A DNA stretch of 64,000 nucleotides, taken from Brevibacterium moorei (GTDB lineage: Bacteria > Actinomycetota > Actinomycetes > Actinomycetales > Brevibacteriaceae). The notes below the pieces were generated by a model. It saw nothing but the letters and a program-made list of their open reading frames with translations. It was not told the origin of the DNA and ran no database searches. Location of the stretch: contig NZ_JANIJX010000001.1 of the NCBI RefSeq assembly GCF_024580735.1, positions 186,001 through 250,000 of the forward strand, written 5' to 3'. Shown in pieces: positions 54,001 to 61,760 of this stretch; the stretch's first letter is position 1; every line of letters begins with the position of its first letter. The translations under genes and the position numbers were made by a program.

Positions 54001-54421
54001 TGGCCAGAGACCCCGTCAGCGCGGGTAGCACGGAGGTGAAGTAGTCGTCCAAGTCGTCGAGGGACCGGGTGGCGGTCACCGCCAGCGCCCCGTCGGACAG
54101 TCGTTGGTCGTCCCCCGTCCCGGCGGTCGCCCGCCGCAGCAGACCCGCGCGCAGCTCCGCTTTCGCAGCCACCGCTGCGCGGGCTCCGACGACGCGGGTC
54201 AGCCAGAGCGCCACACCGCGGATCAGCGCGCCGACAGCACCCAACCAGACCGGTTCGGGGTCGACGGATCCGGCGGCCAGACCGATCACCGAGCGTGCAA
54301 TCGCCTCCGCCACCAACACGAGGCCCACGGCCTTGAGAACGGACAACAACCCGAGCAGGTAGAGCGCCCTGGCCCCGCCGGCGGTGGAGCGGGCGGGGGC
54401 CAGGGGCGAGGCGGAGCTCAT
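50999..54421 (-). CDS. cydDC: Fused CydD-CydC heterodimeric ABC exporter in one chain
   Basis: A 1140-residue fusion of the CydD and CydC half-transporters needed for cytochrome bd assembly. Each half has a six-TM domain and an ATPase. First ATPase: Walker A ESGSGKTT near residue 365, signature LSPGELRRLALARA (Pro replaces the first Gly), Walker B LLLLDEPTAHLD. Second: PSGSGKTT near residue 958, LSGGQRQRLAVARTLL, VVVLDEPTAHLD. A ~110-residue linker between them is rich in Val, Glu and Pro. ATG 54421 lies 4 nt after the cydB stop. Fusion is known in actinobacteria. Confidence 0.94.
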   Translation of the reverse strand: MSSASPLAPARSTAGGARALYLLGLLSVLKAVGLVLVAEAIARSVIGLAAGSVDPEPVWLGAVGALIRGVALWLTRVVGARAAVAAKAELRAGLLRRATAGTGDDQRLSDGALAVTATRSLDDLDDYFTSVLPALTGSLAIPLLIGVRILLADWVSAAVLLVTLPLVPVFMVLIGKYTADRVSDATHALDQLSTHLVELARGLPVLIGLGRANAQERALRRVSEDYRATTMQTLRVAFLSALALELIATISVALVAVFIGVRLVAGEMELADGLLALILAPECFLPLRQLGAAFHASENGLAAYHRTRELTDQPVVEPCGAPAAGADTALEIRSLTVTYPGRPRPVCAPVDLSVPGPGLTVLAGESGSGKTTLLGVLGGGVRAQDGVEISGRITGVPRRIAQAVQTPRTYADTVGGELALYCAPEWAGEVPAERIEWLSQRALERAGLDVEPGRACAALSPGELRRLALARAFAQVELGADLLLLDEPTAHLDANSAGRVRRSVEEIALTIPVIVASHDRKLLACGQRVELHPADPTGHMGWSGSAGTVSGEVATVAPSVAVRVPLPAVETAPGTHRESAGEPTTAESAVPEVPLERLLARLARVANVGSGRFWLAALCGVCAIAAGSALTGVSAWLIVYAADRPPIMYLMVAIVGVRFFGLSRSAFTYAKQLNLHDAVLAGLGALRVRIWHGFAGRGTADRSLLRGDIALRRLVGDVDDVRDLAPRVVLPPLVALVVAVAAVVALLLISPHAGLIACLGLVCMLVFAPAITLWADRRASRARLRIRSAVLQRVTSLLAARADLRAGGVAERAVERVLAEDHRARAAEVRAVRATGLGEGLVTAAGVATSVAMIAGLGPDVAAGALSPALFAVTVLLPLSLIDCALEALSAIQQWPALAAGLAGLEELDGRPVEEDPPESRPESLGRHLELDDISTSWGATEVFEHLNLQARPGRWTALTGPSGSGKTTALSVILRFLDPTAGRYRIDGLDALRLDARELSGTIAWCPQEAHVFDSSLRANLLLARPVEQAPDDDRLREVLAGVGLTDLVDQIGLDGRIGSAGSALSGGQRQRLAVARTLLTGAPVVVLDEPTAHLDAATSATVLKDLRESLAERTVIDVTHDPTEIAAEDLVVRLPARA

Positions 54422-54425
54422 TGGC

Positions 54426-55523
54426 TCAGTGCTTTCCGTCGGTGTCCGCGGCCAACAGTCGGAGCGCACCAGCAGCCGGCTGCGCCGTAGCGCCCGCGCC
54501 CCTGATCGCCACGGGGACCAGATGGGCCTCCGGAATGTGCGCTGCGGTCAGCCGGGTGGTCCAATGGCTGTAGGACCAGCTCTGGTAGATCAACACGATC
54601 GGGACGAACACCGCGGCCACAACCAACATCACCGCCAGGGTGTACGGCGAGGAGGACGCCGAGCCGGCAGTCAGGTCGAACCGGGGGTCGACTGTCGATG
54701 GGAGTACGACGGGGAACACCGCGGTGAAGATCGCGGCGACCCCGGCTGCGAGGAACAGTCCCTGGCAGACGAACGCCGACAGTTCCCGGCCCAGACGCAC
54801 CGCCCACCAAGCGGCGGCCAGGCCCAACGCGGCCACGACCAGCAGGATCCAGCTCAGCGGAGTGCCGGACTTGACCTGCACTATGACCGCCCATGCGACC
54901 AGTGGCACCGCGCACACGGGACCCCAGGTCCCGGCCAGCGCACGGGCGCGCAGACGCAGCGGTCCGTCGGTCTTCAACGCGATCCACACGAGTCCGTGCA
55001 GCAGCGAGAAGCCCACGACGCCCAGGCCACCGACCACCGCGTAGACATTGAGCCAGGAGAAGGGTCCACCGGTATCGTCCCCGTTGGCGTTCAGGGGCAG
55101 TCCGGTGGTGGTCACGGCCAGCATCGCGCCGACACAGAAGGCCGCGACCGTGGAGCCCGCGGCCAGGCACCAGGTCCATCCGGTGCGCCATGCCTCGCTG
55201 TGGCCCTTGCCCCGGTATTCGATTGCGACGGCGCGCACGATCAGGCCCAACAGGGCCAGGGTCAGCGGCAGGTAGAGCGCGGAGAACAGACTGGCGTACC
55301 ACAGGGGGAAGGCCGCGAAGGTCGCGCCACCCGCAGTCAGCAACCACACCTGGTTGCCATCCCAGACCGGGCCGATGCTGTTGAGCAGCACACGGCGTTC
55401 GCGCTCATCGCGGGCGAAGCCCTTGAGCAACATGCCCACGCCCAGGTCGAACCCCTCGAGGAAGAGGTAGCCGAACCACAGGACTGCGATCAGGGCGAAC
55501 CAGATTGTCGGAAGGAATTCCAT
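54426..55523 (-). CDS. cydB: Cytochrome bd oxidase subunit II
   Basis: A 365-residue membrane subunit with about nine TM helices. N-terminal TIWFALIAVLWFGYLFLEGF, the conserved IGPVWDGNQVWLL and a C-terminal VLIYQSWSYSHWTTR are characteristic. Length is normal. It starts 11 nt after the cydA stop, and is followed by cydDC, so cydA-cydB-cydDC is one transcript. It completes the quinol oxidase used at low oxygen. Confidence 0.96.
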   Translation of the reverse strand: MEFLPTIWFALIAVLWFGYLFLEGFDLGVGMLLKGFARDERERRVLLNSIGPVWDGNQVWLLTAGGATFAAFPLWYASLFSALYLPLTLALLGLIVRAVAIEYRGKGHSEAWRTGWTWCLAAGSTVAAFCVGAMLAVTTTGLPLNANGDDTGGPFSWLNVYAVVGGLGVVGFSLLHGLVWIALKTDGPLRLRARALAGTWGPVCAVPLVAWAVIVQVKSGTPLSWILLVVAALGLAAAWWAVRLGRELSAFVCQGLFLAAGVAAIFTAVFPVVLPSTVDPRFDLTAGSASSSPYTLAVMLVVAAVFVPIVLIYQSWSYSHWTTRLTAAHIPEAHLVPVAIRGAGATAQPAAGALRLLAADTDGKH

Positions 55524-55534
55524 CTCCAGCTCCC

Positions 55535-57109
55535 TCAGTAGGCGAACGACAGGACGTCGTCATTCTTGGATTCGACGGTGGGTTTGACGTTGACGGTGTC
55601 GAGTTCCGGCATCGCCGAGGCCACCCCGCCGCGGATGTATTTGATGAGCAATCGCAGTTCGAAGACCATCAGCACCCCGTAGAGCAGGGTCAGGCTGATG
55701 AGCGAGAACAACATCTCACCGGCAGAGACCGAGGGACTCGAGGCGGCTGCGGTGAACAGCATGACGGAATCCGCCCCCGCCGGGTTGTCCGGGTTCGGTG
55801 CGACGACGAAGGGTTGGCGGCCCATTTCGGTGAACACCCAGCCGGCGGAGTTGGCGATGAAGGGCGCGGCGATCCCCCAGAGTGCCAGGCGGTGCCAGAA
55901 CCAGCCGTCGGGCACCGTGCCCTTGCGGGTGGCCCACAGGGCGTAGGCCGCACCGAGGAAGGCCAGGCCTCCGAAGCCGATCATCAGGCGGAAGCCCCAA
56001 TAGGTGACAATCATCAGCGGCTGGTAGTTCACCTGCTGGCCGGAGTGATCTCCGTACTTGGCGTCCTGGGGCAGGGTGGTCCCGTACTTGTCCTGGTATT
56101 CGGGGATCAGCGAGTTCACGCCGGGCACATCCGAGGTGAAATTGCTATGGGCCAGGAAGGACAGCAGGCCCGGGATCTCGATGAGCGGGGTGACGTCCTC
56201 GCACTTGTTCGAGTTGAGGTCCCCGACGGTGAGCACGGAGAAGGTCGTGCCATCATGACAGGCGGCCTCGGCCGAGGCCATCTTCATCGGCTGTTGATGG
56301 TACATCAGTTTGCCCTGGATATCACCGGTCAATGCGACCCCGGCGAAGGCGATGATGGCCGCCCAGGCACCGATGCGCAAGGAGGTGATCCAGACCCGGT
56401 AGTCCGTCTTGTCCCGGCCGGGAACGTCGGTAGCGGCTCCCACGACCACATGCCCAGAGGCGTCGACGGTGTCGATCCCATCGTGGCGGCGGCGCCACAG
56501 GTGGTACCAGGAGATGCCCAGCAGGAAGGCCGCACCCACTGCCACGGCGCCGCACAGGGTGTGGGCGTAGGCCGCCAGCGCCGTGTTGTTGGTCAGCACG
56601 GCCCAGACATCGGTCATCTTGGGCCGTCCGTCGACGACCTCGACGCCCACCGGGTGCTGCATCCACGAATTGGCGACGATGATGAAGTAGGCGGAGAGCC
56701 AGGAGCCGATGACCGCGGCCCAGAGCACGCCCAGGTGGAGTTTGCGGCCCAGCCGGTTCCACCCGAAGATCCACAAGCCCAGCATGGTCGATTCCAGGAA
56801 GAAGGCGACGAGTGCTTCCATCGCCAGTGGCGCACCGAAGACGTCGCCCACATAGCGGGAGTACTCACTCCAGGCCATGCCGAACTGGAATTCCTGCACG
56901 ATGCCGGTGGCCACGCCCATGATGAAGTTGATCAGGTAGAGCTTGCCCCAGAACTTGGTGGCGCGCAGCCACGCCTCGTTCCCGGTGCGGTGGTACATGG
57001 TCTGCAGGATCGCGACGAGCAAGCCCAGACCGAGTGTCAGGGGAACCATCCAGAAGTGGTAGACGGTCGTGATGCCGAACTGCCATCTGCCTACGAGTAC
57101 AGGGTCCAC
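55535..57109 (-). CDS. cydA: Cytochrome bd oxidase subunit I
   Basis: Quinol-oxidising subunit with three hemes. The 524-residue product has His18 in WQFGITTVYHF, His183 in YAHTLCGAV and Met376 in FRLMIGFG, which correspond to the heme ligands of the family, EFQFGMAW (usually EFQFGMNW), and a Q-loop. The almost invariant GRQPW is GRQPF here (Phe434). Start GTG 57109 follows AAAGGA at ~10 nt; an ATG 60 nt upstream would add a basic tail not found in the family. -10 TATTCT (57192-57187, minus strand) overlaps a CTAC-N5-GTAG site. Confidence 0.94.
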   Translation of the reverse strand: MDPVLVGRWQFGITTVYHFWMVPLTLGLGLLVAILQTMYHRTGNEAWLRATKFWGKLYLINFIMGVATGIVQEFQFGMAWSEYSRYVGDVFGAPLAMEALVAFFLESTMLGLWIFGWNRLGRKLHLGVLWAAVIGSWLSAYFIIVANSWMQHPVGVEVVDGRPKMTDVWAVLTNNTALAAYAHTLCGAVAVGAAFLLGISWYHLWRRRHDGIDTVDASGHVVVGAATDVPGRDKTDYRVWITSLRIGAWAAIIAFAGVALTGDIQGKLMYHQQPMKMASAEAACHDGTTFSVLTVGDLNSNKCEDVTPLIEIPGLLSFLAHSNFTSDVPGVNSLIPEYQDKYGTTLPQDAKYGDHSGQQVNYQPLMIVTYWGFRLMIGFGGLAFLGAAYALWATRKGTVPDGWFWHRLALWGIAAPFIANSAGWVFTEMGRQPFVVAPNPDNPAGADSVMLFTAAASSPSVSAGEMLFSLISLTLLYGVLMVFELRLLIKYIRGGVASAMPELDTVNVKPTVESKNDDVLSFAY

Positions 57110-57173
57110 GATAAGCCGTTCCTTTCGGCGCCGCGACGGTGATGCCCTGACGACGGCAATGCGGCGCACGTAT

Positions 57174-57190
57174 TTCTACACTCCGTAGAA
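57174..57190. promoter_or_regulatory. CTAC-N5-GTAG site A at the cydA promoter
   Basis: TTCTAC-ACTCC-GTAGAA: exact 6-bp arms with a 5-nt spacer, overlapping the putative cydA -10 (57187-57192) and transcription start. Shares form with sites at 57300 and 57366. Confidence 0.55.
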
Positions 57191-57299
57191 TAGTCGCTGC
57201 CCCGACGTCGGGCACATCGGGAGCGCTCGCTTCAGGGTAACTTTCCTCACATTGTGCGCGCCAGGACACTTCCACAGCCCCCTGCCGGCACCTCCGAGG

Positions 57300-57316
57300 T
57301 TCTACCGCACGTAGTG
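57300..57316. promoter_or_regulatory. CTAC-N5-GTAG site B
   Basis: TTCTAC-CGCAC-GTAGTG: arms match for CTAC/GTAG; spacer 5 nt as in site A. In the middle of the cydA/blaI region, next to a TTGACA hexamer at 57321-57326 that has no matching -10. Confidence 0.45.
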
Positions 57317-57343
57317 AAACTTGACAGGCGTAGCATTGTGCGC

Positions 57344-57378
57344 TTGGAAACCGGACACCGCCCGACTACAATGGGTAG
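57344..57378 (+). promoter_or_regulatory. blaI promoter with overlapping CTAC-N5-GTAG site C
   Basis: -35 TTGGAA (57344-57349) and -10 TACAAT (57367-57372), 17 nt apart. Site C, CTAC-AATGG-GTAG (57366-57378), covers the -10, so a bound repressor would block this promoter. Predicted start near 57379, leader ~50 nt to the GTG of blaI. Confidence 0.6.
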
Positions 57379-57428
57379 ATGCTTAGCGGATGTCTCCGCG
57401 GCACCGTGGGGAAAGGACGGCATCGCAA

Positions 57429-57785
57429 GTGGCAAGTCTCGGTGAATTGGAACGTAGCGTGATGGACTGTCTATGGGACAGTCCGGCCGGCATGTCAGCG
57501 GCGGATCTGCGGTCCGCACTGTCCGATCGTGGTCTCGCGCTTACCACCGTGCACACAGTGCTGACCCGCCTGGAGAAGAAGGGTTTTGTGCAGCGCACCA
57601 CCAATTCGCGCCCGCACCTGTACTCCTCCACCTCGACGCCCGAAGAGCACATGGCCGACCTGATGAACGAAGTCCTCGAGCAGGCCCCGAACCGCCAGGC
57701 GGTCCTCGCCCGCTTCCTGGGTACCGTGTCCCCCTCGGACACCAAGTTCCTCACACAGCTGTTGGCCAACAGCGCGGCTTCCTGA
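57429..57785 (+). CDS. blaI: BlaI/MecI-family transcriptional repressor
   Basis: A 118-residue winged-helix repressor: SLGELERSVMDCLWDSPAGM, recognition helix region LTTVHTVLTRLEKKGFVQR, and a C-terminal dimerisation helix. BlaI proteins are inactivated by proteolysis through a partner BlaR-type protease, encoded 40 nt downstream. Start GTG 57429 fits the family N-terminus and has GGGAAAGGA 11 nt upstream; an ATG at 57390 could add 13 residues. It probably regulates itself and perhaps cydA through the CTAC-N5-GTAG sites. Confidence 0.92.
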   Translation: MASLGELERSVMDCLWDSPAGMSAADLRSALSDRGLALTTVHTVLTRLEKKGFVQRTTNSRPHLYSSTSTPEEHMADLMNEVLEQAPNRQAVLARFLGTVSPSDTKFLTQLLANSAAS

Positions 57786-57825
57786 ACACCCGCATTCCGC
57801 ACCGGTCGAAGGCCAGGCACATCCC

Positions 57826-58638
57826 ATGATGACCTTTACCATCATCGGCATCTGCCTGGCCGTTCTGGCCATTGCCCTGGCATGGCCGTTTCCCAGTGCC
57901 ATGGCGCGCGCCACGCTGGCCCATCGGCCAGCCGTGCTTATGGCCCTCTGGCAGTTGTTGGGGCTCTCCGGTGGCATCTCGCTCATCGCGGCCGTTTCCA
58001 TGCTCGCCCTGGCCCCCTCGCTGCACACACTGCGCCAGGCCACCTCGGACGGGCTGACCGACAGCCACATCATCGCCTCCCTGTCCTGGTGGCAGTGGCT
58101 GCTCCTCCTGCTGGCCCTGGGCATCCTGACCCGACTCCTGTACTGTCTTGCGACCCAGTACGTCAACGGCAGGCGGGCCCGCCGCAAACACGCCGACCTC
58201 GTCGGACTGTTGACCAGTCCCTCCACCCGGGACCCCGGAACCCGAGTGTTGCGCTCGGACGTCCCCATGGCGTACTGCGTGCCGGGCGAGGGCACCACGG
58301 TCCTGTCCACCGGGCTGATCGAACGGCTCGACGATGCACAACGCCACGCCGTGGTCGCCCACGAGATGTCACATCTGCGCTACCACCACGATCTGTTCGT
58401 CATGCCCTTTGCGGCCTGGCACCGCGCCCTGCCCCTGCTGCCCGCCACGGCTACCGCGCTGTCGGCGGTCTCCACTCTCATCGAGTTGATGGCAGACGAC
58501 AGAGCCAGGGCATTGGTCGGCGACGAGGTCCTGGCCGAAGCGATCGACCTGACCGCGGGAGTCCACCCCGGTGAGACCAGCGATGCCCTGACCCTGATCA
58601 GGGTGCGCAGGCTGCGCGCTTCCACCGCCGGGGTCTGA
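57826..58638 (+). CDS. M56-family zinc metalloprotease, BlaR-like without sensor domain
   Basis: A 270-residue membrane protein with about three TM helices (residues ~3-20, 36-62 and 88-107), a cytosolic loop and the zinc motif HEMSH (His179, Glu180, His183), with a Glu in the following LIELMADDRAR as third ligand. The extracellular penicillin-binding domain of BlaR1/MecR1 is absent, so a beta-lactam sensor role is unlikely by itself. It presumably releases repression by cleaving BlaI (family inference). ATG 57826; ribosome site weak. Stop is 6 nt from the convergent topoisomerase stop. Confidence 0.88.
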   Translation: MMTFTIIGICLAVLAIALAWPFPSAMARATLAHRPAVLMALWQLLGLSGGISLIAAVSMLALAPSLHTLRQATSDGLTDSHIIASLSWWQWLLLLLALGILTRLLYCLATQYVNGRRARRKHADLVGLLTSPSTRDPGTRVLRSDVPMAYCVPGEGTTVLSTGLIERLDDAQRHAVVAHEMSHLRYHHDLFVMPFAAWHRALPLLPATATALSAVSTLIELMADDRARALVGDEVLAEAIDLTAGVHPGETSDALTLIRVRRLRASTAGV

Positions 58639-58644
58639 GTCGGA

Positions 58645-60756
58645 TCAGGCGTCGATGCGCTCGGCGTCGAGCACTGCGGCACCGGAGACGATGAACTGCT
58701 TGCGCGGTGCGACCTCGGAGCCCATCAGCAGTCCGAAGGTCTTCTCCGCGGCTTCCGCATCGGCCATCGTCACCCGGCGCAGCAGCCGATGCTGGGGCTC
58801 CATCGTGGTCTCCGCCAGTTGGTCGGCGTCCATTTCCCCCAGGCCCTTATAGCGCTGCGGTGTCTTATAGGACTTGCCCCGCTTGTCGAGCTTCTTGATC
58901 AGCGAATGTAGTTCGGCCTCCGAATACGTGTACTCCACATCGTTGGCCTTGCCCCGGTTGACGATCTCGACCCGGTGCAGCGGAGGTACCGCCGCAAACA
59001 CCCGTCCGGCTTCGACCAACGGCCGCATATAGCGGAAGAACAGCGTCAGCAGCAGAGTTCGGATGTGCGCGCCGTCGACGTCCGCATCCGTCATGATGAT
59101 GACCTTGCCGTAGCGTGCCTGCGCAAGTTCGAAGGTGCGCCCCGAACCGGCTCCCACCACCTGGATGAGCGCCGCGCATTCGGCATTGCCGAGCATATCG
59201 GCCACGCTGGCCTTCTGGACGTTGAGTATCTTGCCGCGGATCGGGAACAGGGCCTGGTTCTCCGAATTGCGGGCAGCCCTGGCCGTTCCCATGGCGGAAT
59301 CGCCCTCGACGATGAACAGTTCCGAGGCCTTCACATCGGTGGCCCGGCAATCGTAGAGCTTGGCCGGCAGGGATGAGGATTCCAGGGCCGTCTTCCGGCG
59401 TTGGTTCTCCTTGTGGGTGCGCGCGGAGATCCGCGCCTTCATCTCTGCGACCACCTTCTCCAGCAGAGTCCCCGCCTGCTTGCGTTCAGGACCCTTTGTG
59501 GAATCCAAGAGCGCACTCAGTTCGCGTTCGACGGTCTTCGCGACGATCTGCCTGACCGCGGCGGTGCCCAGCACCTCCTTGGTCTGGCCCTCGAACTGGG
59601 GCTCGGCCAGAGCTACCGTGACGACCGCGGTCAGTCCGGCCAGCACGTCGTCCTTCTCCACCTTGTCCTTGCCGACCTTGAGCTTGCGGGCATTGGCCTC
59701 GACGGCTTTCCGCACGGTCTTCAGCAGGGCCGACTCGAACCCCGCCACATGCGTACCGCCCTTCGGCGTCGCGATGATGTTGACGAAGCTCTTGACCCTG
59801 GTGTCGTAGTCGTTCGACCAGCGCAACGCCACGTCCACACGCACATCCCTTTCGACGTCGGTGGACACCATATCGCCGTCGGGACCCAGCACCGGCACGG
59901 TTTCGGTGAACGTCGATTCGCCCTGCAGCCGCCACACATCGGTCAGTGCGGCACCGTGAGACAGATAGTCCACGAATGCCGAAATGCCCCCGTCGAAGCG
60001 GAAATCCTCTGTGCGTTCGGCGATCGGAACACCCTCGGCATCCACTCCGCGGCCCGACCGGTCCACGATCCGCAGGCGGAGCCCGGGGACCAGGAATGCC
60101 GTTTGCCTGGCACGATCTATCAGGCCGGTGTAGTCGAAGGCCGCATCGGCGAGGAAGATCTGCCGGTCCGCCCAGTAGCGGATCTCCGTTCCCGTGACAC
60201 CGCGCTTGGCCTTGCCCACCACAGCGAGTTCGGCAACTCCGGTGAACGGGGTGAACGGGTTCTCCGGCGAGACTCCGGCGGAATCCTCGAAGCGGCCGGG
60301 GTGGCCGCGTTTGAAGGACAACTGGTACACCTTCGAACCACGAGTCACACGGACGTCCAGCCGTGCGGACAGGGCATTGACGACCGAAGCCCCCACGCCG
60401 TGCAGTCCGCCGACCGCGGCGTACGAACCGCCGCCGAACTTACCGCCGGCATGCAGCTTCGTCATCACGAGTTCCACGCCGCTCAGGCCCGTCTTCGGCT
60501 CGACGTCGACCGGGATGCCCCTACCGTGGTCGGCCACCGTGACCGAGGAATCCGGATGCAGCGTGATGTCGATATCGGTTCCGTATCCGGCCAGTGCCTC
60601 GTCAACGGAGTTGTCGATGATTTCCCACAGGCAGTGCATCAGACCCCGTGAGTCCGTTGAGCCGATGTACATGCCAGGACGCTTGCGCACCGCATCCAGG
60701 CCTTCAAGCACCTGGAGCTGCCTGGCCCCGTAGGACTCCCCCGCTTTGGTCGCCAC
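58645..60756 (-). CDS. parE: Type IIA DNA topoisomerase subunit B (ParE/GyrB paralogue)
   Basis: ATPase subunit of a type II topoisomerase. The ~703-residue product has the GHKL ATPase core (VLEGLDAVRKRPGMYIGS, ADHGRGIPVDVE, GGLHGVGASVVNALS), the transducer domain and the TOPRIM segment with LFIVEGDSAMG and MTDADVDGAHIR, and the C-terminal KGLGEMDADQL. It lies near the primary sigma factor gene, as the second (parE-like) GyrB paralogue does in several actinobacteria, rather than near dnaA. Start placed at GTG 60756 with GAGAGGGAA upstream; ATG 60771 and 60789 are alternatives. -10 TATAAA is at 60795-60790. Confidence 0.92.
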   Translation of the reverse strand: MATKAGESYGARQLQVLEGLDAVRKRPGMYIGSTDSRGLMHCLWEIIDNSVDEALAGYGTDIDITLHPDSSVTVADHGRGIPVDVEPKTGLSGVELVMTKLHAGGKFGGGSYAAVGGLHGVGASVVNALSARLDVRVTRGSKVYQLSFKRGHPGRFEDSAGVSPENPFTPFTGVAELAVVGKAKRGVTGTEIRYWADRQIFLADAAFDYTGLIDRARQTAFLVPGLRLRIVDRSGRGVDAEGVPIAERTEDFRFDGGISAFVDYLSHGAALTDVWRLQGESTFTETVPVLGPDGDMVSTDVERDVRVDVALRWSNDYDTRVKSFVNIIATPKGGTHVAGFESALLKTVRKAVEANARKLKVGKDKVEKDDVLAGLTAVVTVALAEPQFEGQTKEVLGTAAVRQIVAKTVERELSALLDSTKGPERKQAGTLLEKVVAEMKARISARTHKENQRRKTALESSSLPAKLYDCRATDVKASELFIVEGDSAMGTARAARNSENQALFPIRGKILNVQKASVADMLGNAECAALIQVVGAGSGRTFELAQARYGKVIIMTDADVDGAHIRTLLLTLFFRYMRPLVEAGRVFAAVPPLHRVEIVNRGKANDVEYTYSEAELHSLIKKLDKRGKSYKTPQRYKGLGEMDADQLAETTMEPQHRLLRRVTMADAEAAEKTFGLLMGSEVAPRKQFIVSGAAVLDAERIDA

Positions 60757-60789
60757 AGTCTTCCCTCTCATTGACAGCAGTGCCCCCAT

Positions 60790-60835
60790 TTTATACGTAT
60801 ACGTGTTCGATAGCCCGTAGCGGGCCCGCTAGTAT
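60790..60835. promoter_or_regulatory. Divergent promoters of parE and the amidase gene
   Basis: For parE, TATAAA on the minus strand (60795-60790). For the amidase, TAGTAT on the plus strand (60830-60835), 6 nt before its ATG. Between them is the palindrome TATACGTATA (60792-60801), which overlaps the parE -10. Confidence 0.5.
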
Positions 60836-60841
60836 GACACC

Positions 60842-61690
60842 ATGCGCCGACTCATCACCTCCGCCGCCCTTATGGCCCTGGTCCTCACGGCCTCAGCCTG
60901 CAGCCCGACGGGTACCTCGTCCGAGCCCACCGCCTCCCCGAGCAGCTCCGGCACGGGCCTCATCGGACCGAGTGCGCGCACGGGCTCCGCCCCGACGGCC
61001 GTGCCGGGTCCGAACGACTCCGAGCTCACCGCGGCCCAGCGGGAGGCGCTGAACCAGGCTACGGTGGCGCTGGACCCCGGCCACAACGGCGGTAACGCCA
61101 AACACCCGGCGCGGGCCAACGCCCCCGTCCCCGACGGACGCGGGGGAACGAAACCGTGCAATACCACCGGCACCGCGACCGACGCCGGCTATTCCGAGCA
61201 TCGATTCAACTGGCAGGTCGCGCAGCTCGTACGCACCCAGTTGCGCGATGCGGGTGCGACCGTGAAGCTCTCACGCAAGAACGACACCGGTGTGGGACCC
61301 TGCGTGGACCGCCGCGGCCGTTTCGCCGATGGAGCCGATGTGCTGGTCAGCGTGCACGCCAACGGCAGCGACTCCACCAGGACGAAGGGCTTCCACGTCA
61401 TCGCCAGTCCGTCGGGGAAGAATGCGAAGGCCAACCGACGGCTGGCGACGTCCATGGTGAAGGCACTCAAGGCCCAGGGATTCACACCCAACCGGGCATA
61501 TGGCAAGGACGCCGTATCGATCCGCACGGATCTGGCCGGGCTGGAGAACGCCCGAGTTCCCGCCGTCATCGTCGAGTGCGCGGAGATGCGCAACCCACAG
61601 GAGGCCAAGACAATGACCACCGCGGCCGGGCGCCTGCGCTATGCACACGCCCTGACCGCCGGCACAGCGGAATTCCTGGCCGACCGGTAG
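60842..61690 (+). CDS. N-acetylmuramoyl-L-alanine amidase lipoprotein (Amidase_3)
   Basis: Cuts the amide bond between MurNAc and L-Ala in peptidoglycan. The 282-residue product is exported and lipidated (lipobox TASAC, Cys20), with a Ser/Thr/Pro linker and a zinc amidase domain: His81 in LDPGHNGG, Glu119 in GYSEHRF, His172 in VSVHANGS and catalytic Glu245 in VIVECAEMRN. A secreted enzyme of this type acts at division or wall turnover. The TAGTAT -10 hexamer lies 6 nt before the ATG, so the mRNA is probably leaderless. Confidence 0.92.
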   Translation: MRRLITSAALMALVLTASACSPTGTSSEPTASPSSSGTGLIGPSARTGSAPTAVPGPNDSELTAAQREALNQATVALDPGHNGGNAKHPARANAPVPDGRGGTKPCNTTGTATDAGYSEHRFNWQVAQLVRTQLRDAGATVKLSRKNDTGVGPCVDRRGRFADGADVLVSVHANGSDSTRTKGFHVIASPSGKNAKANRRLATSMVKALKAQGFTPNRAYGKDAVSIRTDLAGLENARVPAVIVECAEMRNPQEAKTMTTAAGRLRYAHALTAGTAEFLADR

Positions 61691-61760
61691 CGCGGGTAGA
61701 GTTGGCCCGGAAAGTTGAATTGGACGCCGCCAGAGTGTCCACACCGTTGGAGGATGACCC

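Noticed and set aside
50999..54421. Frameshift or assembly join of separate cydD and cydC genes
   Set aside because: The frame is continuous with a plausible linker, and fused CydDC is known in actinobacteria.
57321..57349. TTGACA at 57321 as the main blaI -35
   Set aside because: No acceptable -10 lies 16-19 nt downstream (TTGGAA is there instead). The TTGGAA/TACAAT pair with 17-nt spacing is better.
57378..57465. Leaderless mini-ORF starting at ATG 57379, 6 nt after TACAAT
   Set aside because: It would encode 28 residues with no similarity to anything and overlaps the blaI start in another frame. The -10 is better assigned to blaI with a ~50-nt leader.
60792..60801. TATACGTATA as a regulator site between parE and the amidase
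   Set aside because: It is only 10 bp and overlaps an AT-rich -10 element, so the symmetry may be accidental.
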